Below, in pieces: positions 5,180 through 12,010 of a DNA stretch of 12,541 nt. The stretch is from an uncultured Hyphomonadaceae bacterium (GTDB lineage Bacteria > Pseudomonadota > Alphaproteobacteria > Caulobacterales > Hyphomonadaceae). The notes beneath the pieces are model-generated. The model did no database searches. It was not told the origin of the DNA and worked only from the letters and a program-made list of their open reading frames with translations. The stretch lies in contig CALLCD010000127.1 in the NCBI GenBank assembly GCA_938049795.1, positions 1 through 12,541 on the forward strand, written 5' to 3'. The stretch's first letter is position 1. Each line of letters opens with the position of its first letter. Position numbers and translations under genes: made by a program.

Positions 5180-5197
5180 CCTCACGATGTTGTGAAG
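5180..5197 (-). promoter_or_regulatory. Upstream leader hairpin of hsp20 mRNA
   Basis: On the minus strand CUUCAC and GUGAGG form a 6-bp stem (one U-G pair) closing the loop AACAUC (5191-5186). The loop is exactly complementary to GAUGUU (5166-5161), which contributes the 5' arm of the thermometer hairpin. ROSE leaders usually carry such auxiliary hairpins upstream of the regulatory one. The transcription start is unknown, so its inclusion in the mRNA is assumed. Confidence 0.4.
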
Positions 5198-5338
5198 TGG
5201 CGTTGTTTTGGCTGTGAACCGCTTCCCGAAATCGGCAAAGGGCATTAAGGCCAAGTCCCGACCCGTAAATGGCGTCGGAACGCTAATGATTTAGGGACGC
5301 ACCTTGGCCCCTTCAAGGGCTGCAAACAGGAGAAGAAG

Positions 5339-6229
5339 ATGAAATACGCACTTTTGGCCGGTTTGGCCGTGTCGGTCTTGGCCGCGTGTGGCGAACAGGC
5401 CTCAGCCCCCACCGCAGCCCAGACCCAGGCCCCCGCAGCCACCGAAGCGGCCGCCACCACGGTCAGCCCAATGGAGTTTGCCCTCAATGGTGACTGGCGC
5501 AGCGCTGACAACAAAGCCCGCGACGACGCCCGTAATCCGGCCGCAACGCTCGCCTTTTTCGGCGTCGATGCTGACGAGACAGTCGTTGAAATCTCCCCGG
5601 GCGGCGGCTGGTACACCGAAGTCCTCGCGCCTTATCTCAACGCAGGCGGCGGCACCTATATCGCCGCAACACGAGGCGACGCCGAACGCGATGCCCAATT
5701 CGCCGAACGCTTCAGCGACGCCGAGACTTTCGGCACCGTCAATATCGGCGTTCTCGGTGCAGACAGCATTCCCGCCGGCAGCGCAGACACCGTGCTGACC
5801 TTCCGCAACATCCACAGCTGGATGCGCAATGGCTCCGAAGCCCAAGTGTTTGAAAACGCATTTGCAGCGCTCAAGCCCGGCGGCGTATTCGGCGTGGTTG
5901 AGCACCGCTTGCCATCATCCGCCGAACAAGACCCGCAAGGGAGCACGGGCTATGTCCATCAGGATTACGCCATCGCGCTCGCCGAAGCGGCCGGGTTCGA
6001 ACTGGCTGGCACGTCCGAGATTAACGCCAATCCAAAAGACACCGCCGACCACCCGTTCGGCGTCTGGACGTTGCCGCCGGTCAATCTCTGGCAGCGCGAA
6101 GGCCGTGACCTGCCAGAAGGCATGGAAGGCGCTCAGTTCCAGGCCATTGGCGAAAGCGACCGCTTCACGCTGAAATTCGTAAAGCCTGCCGCCGCCACGA
6201 CAACCGATCATGACGGCGCCGGATCATAA
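5339..6229 (+). CDS. Predicted lipoprotein with class I methyltransferase fold
   Basis: A 296-residue protein. Residues 1-17 are a lipoprotein signal with lipobox LAAC (Cys17), followed by an Ala/Pro/Thr-rich linker to about residue 43. The globular part carries a glycine-rich SAM-binding-like loop, TVVEISPGGGWYTEVLAPYL (81-100), then TVLTFRNIHSWM and LKPGGVFGVVEHR, which match the later strands of a Rossmann methyltransferase. It resembles the predicted exported methyltransferases grouped in COG4798 (recalled, not searched). Because SAM is not known to be available outside the cytoplasm, enzymatic activity is doubtful and ligand or function are unknown. AGGAG (5328-5332) sits 6 bases before ATG 5339. 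Monocistronic, closed by a strong terminator at 6258-6291; divergent from hsp20. Confidence 0.82.
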   Translation: MKYALLAGLAVSVLAACGEQASAPTAAQTQAPAATEAAATTVSPMEFALNGDWRSADNKARDDARNPAATLAFFGVDADETVVEISPGGGWYTEVLAPYLNAGGGTYIAATRGDAERDAQFAERFSDAETFGTVNIGVLGADSIPAGSADTVLTFRNIHSWMRNGSEAQVFENAFAALKPGGVFGVVEHRLPSSAEQDPQGSTGYVHQDYAIALAEAAGFELAGTSEINANPKDTADHPFGVWTLPPVNLWQREGRDLPEGMEGAQFQAIGESDRFTLKFVKPAAATTTDHDGAGS

Positions 6230-6257
6230 CCCTTCCGATACATAGTCAAATAGATCA

Positions 6258-6291
6258 AACCCCATTGGCCAAGCCGCCAATGGGGTTTTTT
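6258..6291 (+). terminator. Intrinsic terminator of the lipoprotein gene
   Basis: A 12-bp perfect stem, AACCCCATTGGC (6258-6269) with GCCAATGGGGTT (6276-6287), has a 6-base loop and runs into six T residues (6286-6291). The A residues on the left arm also let it act leftward, but no leftward gene ends here. Confidence 0.92.
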
Positions 6292-6349
6292 CATATCATC
6301 GGTAAATCATCCCGAGGGTCCAGCTTGTCAGACAGATAGGCTTGGGGCA

Positions 6350-6355
6350 TTGACA
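6350..6355 (+). promoter_or_regulatory. Candidate -35 element upstream of the oxygenase gene
   Basis: TTGACA matches the -35 consensus exactly, but no convincing -10 follows at 16-18 bases (CAATAT at 6378-6383 is too far). The rest of the 6292-6424 gap holds a possible GGGCAT/ATGCCC pairing (6345-6350 with 6382-6387) and a C-rich direct repeat of GCCCGCCCC (6384-6392 and 6395-6403). I recognise no known riboswitch here. Confidence 0.25.
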
Positions 6356-6424
6356 CACCCTCCACCCTGATGAGGTTCAATATGCCCGCCCCGTGCCCGC
6401 CCCCAATATCGACCGCCACCCATC

Positions 6425-7051
6425 ATGACCGATAAGACCTTGCCCCTATCGCTGTTTGCGACCTGTATCGGCACCTATCAGCTTGAAGACACCGCCCTGA
6501 TCGACGCACTTGAACGGGCGGCATGGGCGCTCGAGGAGGCGGACGAGGCCGGCGGCGCATGGTGCGACACTCATGGCTATGACGGCTACACCTCCTATGC
6601 CTCCCTCGACGATCTGCCCATCCGCGACCCGGCCTTCGGGGCGCTGAAAACATGGCTGGACGCGCGCGCAGATGCGTTTGCCAAAACCCTCCATTGGGAC
6701 ATGGATGGCCGCAAACTGATCCTCGATGCGCTTTGGGTGAACATATTGGGTGACGGCGGCAATCATTCCGGCCACATCCATCCCAATAGCGTGCTGTCGG
6801 GCACACTCTACATCGCCATGCCCGAAGGCAGCGGCGCCCTAAAATTCGAAGACCCACGCTTGGGCCTGATGATGGCCGCCCCGCCGCTCAAACCGGATGC
6901 GCCCGAAGCCATGCAGCGCTTTGTCTACCGCGCACCGCCAGCCGGCACAGCCCTGTTCTGGGAAAGCTGGCTCCGGCACGAAGTCATGCCAAACCGCGCA
7001 GAAGCTCCCCGTCTGTCAGTCAGCTTCAACTATAGTCTGGAGACCGCCTGA
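6425..7051 (+). CDS. Putative 2-oxoglutarate/Fe(II)-dependent oxygenase (TIGR02466-like)
   Basis: A 208-residue cytoplasmic protein resembling the TIGR02466 family of putative 2OG-Fe(II) oxygenases. These have a double-stranded beta-helix core binding iron through two His and an acidic residue. The visible signature is LWVNILGDGGNHSGHIHPNSVLSGTLYI (103-130, His117/His119), then GSGALKFEDPR (135-145) and the distal LRHEVMPNRAEAPRLSVSFNY (183-203) with His185 and a 2OG-binding Arg196. The acidic ligand is not obvious in the first motif, so activity is not certain, and the substrate is unknown. ATG 6425 is the only early Met, yet no Shine-Dalgarno precedes it; the leader is C-rich. It converges on the gene at 7070 with 18 bases between them. 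Confidence 0.78.
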   Translation: MTDKTLPLSLFATCIGTYQLEDTALIDALERAAWALEEADEAGGAWCDTHGYDGYTSYASLDDLPIRDPAFGALKTWLDARADAFAKTLHWDMDGRKLILDALWVNILGDGGNHSGHIHPNSVLSGTLYIAMPEGSGALKFEDPRLGLMMAAPPLKPDAPEAMQRFVYRAPPAGTALFWESWLRHEVMPNRAEAPRLSVSFNYSLETA

Positions 7052-7069
7052 GCGGCACAGTCTGTAGTC

Positions 7070-7726
7070 CTAGTTTTCCAGCGATACCTTGTACTTCCTG
7101 GCCGGTGCGTCAGAAAATCTGATCCATTTGCTGCCCAGCGCGCCAAAACTGATTGTGGCTTCTGCGGGAAGGCTGCTCGGAGGATCGAAATTGATCCGGT
7201 CCCGCGCCTGATCAAAAATCAGACCGTCCTCTGTGACAAAGCGCAGCTTGCCAGTATGGCGACGTCGGACAATCTTTACGATTTGGACCGGGAAAGCCTC
7301 CCTTGACCCAGGGCGCAAGCGATCGAGCAGGCTTGGTCCCTGTGCGGCAGGCGCAGCGGTCGGCGCAGATGCGGCCGCTTCAATGGCGGCACGCTCTGTT
7401 TCCAGAGCCGCCCGCTCGGCCTGCAGAGCTTCTCGTTCGGCTGCAAGCGCCGCGCGTTCGGCTGCGGCCGCATCCATCGCAGCCGTATCAATGGCTGGCT
7501 CGGACGGGGCTATCGGAGCGATGGGGGCCGGATCAGCCGGTATGGCAGGGGTCGTCTCGTCGAGCAATTGGGTTGCCGCATCCAGACAAGCCAGCCGAAC
7601 CGGATCAGCCTTGATGGCCCGGCATGCGGCCATAGCTTCCAGCGCATCTTCGCGTGGGCCAGCCTCGGCCTGTGTCGTTACGGACAGAGCAAGCAGGCCC
7701 AACCCCAAGATAAGAACGGTTCGCAT
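7070..7726 (-). CDS. Secreted protein of unknown function with central coiled coil
   Basis: 218 residues. The N-terminal signal peptide ends at AEA (about residue 22). It is followed by a motif with two cysteines, CRAIKADPVRLACLDAA (Cys35, Cys47), seen at the start of many exported proteobacterial proteins and probably disulfide-forming. Residues 60-80 are a Pro/Ala linker. Residues 90-117 are four exact heptads beginning ERAALAA, EREALQA, ERAALET and ERAAIEA, a strong coiled-coil signature. The C-terminal 75 residues (FPVQIVKIVRRRHTGKLRF onward) look beta-rich, with GKLRFVTEDGLIF and TISFGALGSKWIRF, matching a small domain that usually pairs with the Cys motif. I expect a periplasmic, oligomeric protein, and no function can be assigned. 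GGGAG lies 6-7 bases before ATG 7724-7726. Confidence 0.75.
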   Translation of the reverse strand: MRTVLILGLGLLALSVTTQAEAGPREDALEAMAACRAIKADPVRLACLDAATQLLDETTPAIPADPAPIAPIAPSEPAIDTAAMDAAAAERAALAAEREALQAERAALETERAAIEAAASAPTAAPAAQGPSLLDRLRPGSREAFPVQIVKIVRRRHTGKLRFVTEDGLIFDQARDRINFDPPSSLPAEATISFGALGSKWIRFSDAPARKYKVSLEN

Positions 7727-7755
7727 GATGGGCTCCCTAAAATCTACCGGATCTT

Positions 7756-7784
7756 TTTATATCCTTTTGGCCCGAAAACAAAAG
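7756..7784 (-). promoter_or_regulatory. Candidate promoter/operator for the secreted coiled-coil protein
   Basis: On the minus strand a TATAAA -10-like element (7756-7761) lies 29 bases before the start codon. Just upstream, in the -35 region, is the inverted repeat CTTTTG-N9-CAAAAG (7764-7784). No clear -35 is seen. On the plus strand of the same gap, TTGACG (7850-7855) is a possible -35 for ppa without a clear -10. Confidence 0.35.
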
Positions 7785-7919
7785 ACTGGCAGCGCATTTG
7801 CACAGTCAGACGCAGATGTTAACGCCTCCACTTCCAAACACTTACCCACTTGACGCCGCCGCAATCAGAGTCCATCGCCAGCGGCGACGTCAGCCAAATT
7901 GCTTAGAGTAGGAATACAT

Positions 7920-8450
7920 ATGGACATTTCGAAAATCGCGGTCGGGAACAATCCTCCAGACGATGTAAATGTCATCATCGAAGTGCCGCTCGGCGGCGAC
8001 CCGATCAAATACGAGATCGACAAAGCCTCCGGTGCCATGTTCGTGGACCGCTATCTTTACACCGAGATGCGCTATCCCTGTAATTACGGCTTCGTTCCGC
8101 ATACGCTGAGCCTTGATGGCGACCCGATTGATGTGATGGTGGTCGGCAACCGGCCGCTTGTGCCCGGGTCTGTGGTCCGCGCACGCCCCGTCGGCGTCCT
8201 GATGATGACCGATGACAAAGGCCAAGACGAGAAAATCCTCGCCGTACCGGATCGGGCGCTGACACGGTACTATGACAAGATCACGACCTATCAGGACTTG
8301 CCTGACATTCTGGTGGATAAAATCGAGCATTTTTTCAAACATTACAAAGATCTCGAAACTGGAAAATGGTCCAAAATCGATGGCTGGTCCGGCGTTGAAA
8401 AAGCCCGTGAGTTGATCCAGATGGCGATAGAGCGAGAAACGCAGACCTAG
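7920..8450 (+). CDS. ppa: Inorganic pyrophosphatase, family I
   Basis: A cytoplasmic enzyme hydrolysing pyrophosphate to two phosphates, which pulls nucleic acid, protein and lipid synthesis forward. It has 176 residues, the usual bacterial length. The family signature DGDPIDVMV supplies metal-binding Asp66, Asp68 and Asp71. Other conserved stretches are EVPLGGDPIKYEID, RYPCNYGFVPHTLSLD, VPDRALTRYYDKI and the C-terminal HFFKHYKDLETGKWSKIDGW. The start is ATG 7920 with AGGA (7910-7913) 6 bases ahead; an in-frame start at 7899 has no support. A LysE-type exporter gene begins 3 bases after its stop, so the two are almost certainly cotranscribed. Confidence 0.97.
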   Translation: MDISKIAVGNNPPDDVNVIIEVPLGGDPIKYEIDKASGAMFVDRYLYTEMRYPCNYGFVPHTLSLDGDPIDVMVVGNRPLVPGSVVRARPVGVLMMTDDKGQDEKILAVPDRALTRYYDKITTYQDLPDILVDKIEHFFKHYKDLETGKWSKIDGWSGVEKARELIQMAIERETQT

Positions 8451-8453
8451 CCG

Positions 8454-9080
8454 GTGGAGATCACGGTCTGGCTGGCCCTGATCGGCCTGTTCTTTGCCGG
8501 TGGACTAACGCCCGGGCCAGCGGTCATGCTGGTCATGGCGTCCTCTCTCCGATACGGCCCGAAACCCGCCCTCCTGCCAGCGCTCGGCATCTCCTTTGCC
8601 AATCTGATCTGGATCAGCGCGGCCATAGCCGGAGCAGGGGCGCTGGCACTGAAATTTCCGTCCATGTTTTTCGGACTGAAGCTTCTTGGGCTGACCTTCA
8701 TCCTCTATCTCGCCTGGCGCATGATTGCCTCTGATCCGGCGCGGACACGCGTTGACGCCAAAGACGCCCCGCCAAGACCCGTCCTGTTCTTCAAAGGCGT
8801 CGGTCTACAATTGGCCAACCCCAACGCGCTCGTCTTTTTCGGCCTCATCCTGCCCGCCTATATTGATGCTGGGCGGCCCCTATGGACCCAAGCCCTCATC
8901 ATCATGGCCACCGTCACCGCCACCGAAATGTTCGGACTGGCCGTCTACGCCTGGGCGGCGGACGCCATGAACCAGCGCTTTGCTCACCCGCAATTTACCC
9001 GCCGGTTCAACCAGTTCGCAGCGCTCGCAATGGTCCTGACGGCCGGTTTCGCGGTCGTTATGACTTCGCTCGCAAATTAG
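8454..9080 (+). CDS. LysE/RhtB-family amino-acid exporter
   Basis: A 208-residue inner-membrane protein with about six hydrophobic segments. The family's N-terminal motif GLFFAGGLTPGPAVMLVMASSLRYGPKPALLPALGIS is present, as is the mid-protein motif GLQLANPNALVFFGLILPAYID. Members export amino acids such as lysine, arginine or homoserine lactone-type compounds by proton antiport; the substrate here cannot be read from sequence. The start is GTG 8454, three bases past the ppa stop and without its own clear Shine-Dalgarno, so translational coupling to ppa is likely. A biochemical link between pyrophosphatase and the exporter is not evident. Confidence 0.88.
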   Translation: MEITVWLALIGLFFAGGLTPGPAVMLVMASSLRYGPKPALLPALGISFANLIWISAAIAGAGALALKFPSMFFGLKLLGLTFILYLAWRMIASDPARTRVDAKDAPPRPVLFFKGVGLQLANPNALVFFGLILPAYIDAGRPLWTQALIIMATVTATEMFGLAVYAWAADAMNQRFAHPQFTRRFNQFAALAMVLTAGFAVVMTSLAN

Positions 9081-9227
9081 AGCACCATCGAGACGCCAGA
9101 TCAGATCGGGTGAATGCTGTTGCCGTTGTTCTGATTTGTGTAATAGATTTGCGCTAAGGGATTGGAACACAGCAATGAGGCCCGCGCCGCTCTGGTCACG
9201 CAATCGGCCGTCTGAAGGAACCCAACT

Positions 9228-9833
9228 ATGTCTGACGAACCGGCCAATACGAAACCCACCCGCCAGCGGCGTCAGGGACCAAAACGCTCTGAAACATCGC
9301 AAGCGGCTATCCTCGAAGCGGTCCGCGACGAACTGGCCGAATCCGGATGGCGCGGCTTCAGCGTCGACAATGTCGCCCGCCGCGCCCAAGCCTCCAAACA
9401 GACCATCTATCGCTGGTGGCCCTCAATCGGCACATTGTGCATTGATGCCGCGCTCTCGCTCATCCCGTCTGCGCCCGATGGTGCTCGCGACGCCCAGCAG
9501 AAAATCGCAGCGATCATCGCCCCATTGGAGGCAACCGCGCGGGCAGGCGCTGGCAATTACATCCTGCGCGCCGCTTTGCTGGCCGCCGCCGATGATGAAG
9601 ACGCGGGCGAAAAATGGCGCGGCTGGATCAAGGCCGAAATCCGCACACCTTTGCGCATGATCCTCGCCGAGCTTGCCGCCAAACAAGTGATCCGCCGCGA
9701 CTGGAACATCGAAGACGCAATGGATGTCCTGCTCGGGCCGATCTGGCATCGCTTACTCGTCATGCGCGCGCCCATCCCCGAAGCCTTCAGCCTCAGACAG
9801 GCCGAACGTCTGATTGCCGATTTGAAAGTCTAA
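9228..9833 (+). CDS. TetR/AcrR-family transcriptional regulator
   Basis: 201 residues. The N-terminal TetR DNA-binding domain spans about residues 22-70: SQAAILEAVRDELAESGWRGFSVDNVARRAQASKQTIYRWWPSIGTL, with the recognition helix around ASKQTIYRWW. A basic, disordered N-terminal arm (TRQRRQGPKR) precedes it. The rest is a helical ligand-binding and dimerisation domain with no identifiable ligand. AAGGA lies about 9 bases ahead of ATG 9228. cfa follows 79 bases downstream on the same strand, so this regulator may control membrane-lipid modification; that link rests on proximity and on a perfect inverted repeat (9861-9890) between the two genes. Confidence 0.9.
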   Translation: MSDEPANTKPTRQRRQGPKRSETSQAAILEAVRDELAESGWRGFSVDNVARRAQASKQTIYRWWPSIGTLCIDAALSLIPSAPDGARDAQQKIAAIIAPLEATARAGAGNYILRAALLAAADDEDAGEKWRGWIKAEIRTPLRMILAELAAKQVIRRDWNIEDAMDVLLGPIWHRLLVMRAPIPEAFSLRQAERLIADLKV

Positions 9834-9860
9834 AACTGCTTCCATTTGCGCGCCGACGCT

Positions 9861-9890
9861 GGCAGAAGAGGCGCATATCTTGCTTCTGCC
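9861..9890. promoter_or_regulatory. Inverted repeat GGCAGAAG-N14-CTTCTGCC between tetR-like gene and cfa
   Basis: A perfect 8-bp inverted repeat with 14 bases between arms lies 23 bases before the cfa start. TATCTT (9876-9881), a fair -10 match, lies in the spacer. It could be the operator of the adjacent TetR-family protein, or an mRNA hairpin near the 5' end of the cfa message. No T-tract follows, which argues against a terminator. Confidence 0.4.
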
Positions 9891-9912
9891 CCAACTGACG
9901 GAGCGCGCCACA

Positions 9913-11148
9913 ATGCGACTTCTTTCCATCCTGCTCAAACGCGCCATTCGTGCCGGACAATTGACCATTACCGATTATGACGGCTCGGTCCATGTCTTTG
10001 GTCCCGGCGCAGACCAGACGGCAGGGGAGGTGGCCATCCGGCTGACGCAGAAAGGCGCCTCCAGCAAAATCGCCCGCGACCCCGCCCTTGGCGCAGCAGA
10101 AGCCTATATGCATGGCCGGCTTGAGATGGAAGAGGGCTACGAGATCTATGATCTTCTGAAACTCGTCACCTATAATTTCCGCTGGGTGCCGGGCAATGAA
10201 CTGCACAAAGTCACCCAGCAGCCGCGTTGGAAAACATGGCTCGATGGCCGCAATCATGCCCGCCGCGCCAAGCGCAATGTCGCCCATCACTATGATCTCT
10301 CCGATGGGCTCTATGATCTCTTCCTCGATGTGAACCGGCAATATTCATGCGCCTATTGGCAACCCGATAATACCCACGACCTGCCCCGCGCCCAGACCGA
10401 CAAGCTCGCCCACATCGCCGCCAAACTCCTGCTCAAGCCCGGCATGCGGGTGCTCGACATTGGCTGCGGCTGGGGCGGCATGGCGCTCTATCTCAACAAG
10501 GTGGCCGGTGTAGACGTGCTCGGCGTCACCTTGTCCGAAGAACAGTTAGCCGTTGCCCGCCAACGCGCCGAAGCGGCAGGGGTATCCGACAAGGTCAAAT
10601 TCGAGCTCGTGGACTACCGCAATGTCGAAGGCCCGTTCGACCGCATCGTCTCGGTTGGCATGTTCGAACATGTCGGCGTGCCGCAATACCAGACCTTCTT
10701 CTCCAAAGTCGCCGGGCTTCTAAGCGATGACGGTGTCGCGCTCGTCCACTCCATCGGCCGCGCAGATGGCCCTGGCGCGACGGACAGTTTCATGGCCAAA
10801 TACATCTTCCCCGGCGGCTATGTTCCAGCCCTCTCGGAGATCACACCCAAAATCGAACGCGCCCAGCTCTGGGTCACCGACATCGAAATCCTACGCCAGC
10901 ATTATGCGCTGACCTGCGAAGCCTGGTATCATACCTGCGTCGAGAAAAAGAGCGAGATTATTGCGCTGTATGACGAGCAATTCTGGCGGATGTGGGTGTT
11001 CTATCTGGCGGGCGCAGCAATGGCGTTTCGGCATATGGGGCAAATGGTGTTTCAGGTCCAGCTTGCCCGCTCGCTCGACGCGGTGCCGATCACACGCGAC
11101 TATATCAGCGAAACCGAACGCCATTATATTCGCCTTGCGGGGGATTAA
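9913..11148 (+). CDS. cfa: Cyclopropane-fatty-acyl-phospholipid synthase
   Basis: Transfers a methylene from SAM to the cis double bond of unsaturated acyl chains in membrane phospholipids, typically on entry to stationary phase or under acid and solvent stress. 411 residues. The family's N-terminal domain spans about 1-115. Next come HHYDLSDGLYDLFLD (125-139) and QYSCAYW (143-149), then the SAM-binding VLDIGCGWGGMALYL (180-194), IVSVGMFEHVGVPQY and YIFPGGYVPALSEI, all well conserved for Cfa/CmaA-type enzymes. ATG 9913 is preceded by GGAG (9900-9903). A TTG at 9880 in frame lies within the inverted repeat and is unlikely. Probably peripheral to the inner membrane. Confidence 0.94.
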   Translation: MRLLSILLKRAIRAGQLTITDYDGSVHVFGPGADQTAGEVAIRLTQKGASSKIARDPALGAAEAYMHGRLEMEEGYEIYDLLKLVTYNFRWVPGNELHKVTQQPRWKTWLDGRNHARRAKRNVAHHYDLSDGLYDLFLDVNRQYSCAYWQPDNTHDLPRAQTDKLAHIAAKLLLKPGMRVLDIGCGWGGMALYLNKVAGVDVLGVTLSEEQLAVARQRAEAAGVSDKVKFELVDYRNVEGPFDRIVSVGMFEHVGVPQYQTFFSKVAGLLSDDGVALVHSIGRADGPGATDSFMAKYIFPGGYVPALSEITPKIERAQLWVTDIEILRQHYALTCEAWYHTCVEKKSEIIALYDEQFWRMWVFYLAGAAMAFRHMGQMVFQVQLARSLDAVPITRDYISETERHYIRLAGD

Positions 11149-11255
11149 AGCGCATCTGCGGGAAGTGGGTATTGGCTTTGGGATAAGATATGCGCCTTCA
11201 TTGACAGCATTTGTGAAAACCCATCGGTTGTCATCCTTGCGGTAAGCATGCAAAG

Positions 11256-11261
11256 TATAAA
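11256..11261 (+). promoter_or_regulatory. Candidate -10 element ahead of the methyltransferase at 11291
   Basis: TATAAA gives a 5-of-6 match to the -10 consensus, 29 bases before the start codon. TTGTCA (11228-11233) is 22 bases upstream, too far for a standard promoter. A perfect TTGACA (11201-11206) is also in the gap but has no -10 at the right distance. No terminator is visible after cfa, so read-through from cfa is possible. Confidence 0.35.
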
Positions 11262-11290
11262 GAGGGATCATTGATGTAGGGGAACGCACA

Positions 11291-11986
11291 ATGGATGAGA
11301 AACAGGTCTTGGAGAGGTATCGCACCCGCTTGGTCGGGCGTTTCCATCGCCTGTTCGATGAATGGTTTGATGCGCGCCGGGGGATCGAAACGGTCCGGAA
11401 TGTAGATGCCGCCCATCTCGCCGACGTGGTTGATCTGACAGGCTATGAGGGTGACGAGGAGCTTTATGCTGGCACGCCCTGTCTGTTGTTCGAAGCCCTC
11501 CATTCTCCCTTGTCAGACATGGAACGCGCCTCGACCACCTATATAGATGTTGGGTGCGGGAAGGGGCGTATGTTGATCCAGGCGGTGGAAGCCGGTTTTT
11601 CAAATGTCGTCGGTGTCGAATTTGCCAAACCGCTCGCCGAGCAGGCCAGGCTGAACTTGAACGCGGCGCTGCCGAACGCTGACGGAACCTGGCGGATCGA
11701 CGAAGCGGATGCCCGCACCTATGACTATCCCGATGGGCCGCTCGCTGTGTTTCTCTACAACCCGTTCGACCCACCCGTCTTTCGGGCCTTCCTGTCCAAT
11801 CTCCTCAAAGGCCTCGCCGAGCGCCCGCGCGAGCTTCGACTGGTCTACAACCACACGCTCTGCGCTGACTTGCTCGACGCCGAACCCGCCTTCGAACGCC
11901 TGTCCTACACACCCCTGCAGCGCGCCTATGCCCGCCTGATGAACCCGCACCCGTTTGGCGCATGGCGCTATGTTGGCGCAGCTTAG
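11291..11986 (+). CDS. Class I SAM-dependent methyltransferase, substrate unknown
   Basis: 231 residues, cytoplasmic. Motif I is clear at TTYIDVGCGKGRMLIQAVEAG (82-102), followed by the acidic motif II, VVGVEFAKPL, and by the motif IV-like LAVFLYNPFDPPVFRAFL. The YNPF segment is polar-aromatic, as in many small-molecule or protein methyltransferases. It does not match the DPPY/NPPY core of DNA adenine methylases closely enough to assign one. The N-terminal 60 residues are helical and probably form a substrate cap. AGGGGA lies about 8 bases before ATG 11291. The gene follows cfa on the same strand after a 142-base gap and converges with the enoyl-CoA hydratase gene, leaving 24 bases between stops. 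Confidence 0.82.
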   Translation: MDEKQVLERYRTRLVGRFHRLFDEWFDARRGIETVRNVDAAHLADVVDLTGYEGDEELYAGTPCLLFEALHSPLSDMERASTTYIDVGCGKGRMLIQAVEAGFSNVVGVEFAKPLAEQARLNLNAALPNADGTWRIDEADARTYDYPDGPLAVFLYNPFDPPVFRAFLSNLLKGLAERPRELRLVYNHTLCADLLDAEPAFERLSYTPLQRAYARLMNPHPFGAWRYVGAA

Positions 11987-12010
11987 AGCGACCCGCCCGC
12001 AAGGATCGCC

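Noticed and set aside
5138..5254. Upstream in-frame start giving a 198-residue hsp20 product
   Set aside because: The extra 39 residues have no family similarity and would translate through the thermometer hairpins; the ATG at 5137 has its own AAGGA.
6366..6374. CTGATGAG, the conserved core of hammerhead ribozymes
   Set aside because: No GAAA core strand or matching stems I and III are nearby; chance occurrence.
6340..6410. Possible riboswitch ahead of the oxygenase gene (GGGCAT/ATGCCC pairing with an inner CCTC/GAGG)
   Set aside because: The stems are short, and conserved cores of TPP, SAM-II, cobalamin or other known classes are not recognisable.
7233..7853. Plus-strand frame of 206 codons opposite the secreted coiled-coil gene
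   Set aside because: Its Ala/Ser/Arg-rich translation is the antisense of the heptad region, with no ribosome binding site or family features.
11740..11775. YNPF motif suggesting a DNA adenine methyltransferase for the gene at 11291
   Set aside because: The motif does not match the (D/N)PP(Y/F) core, and there is no target-recognition domain or restriction partner nearby.
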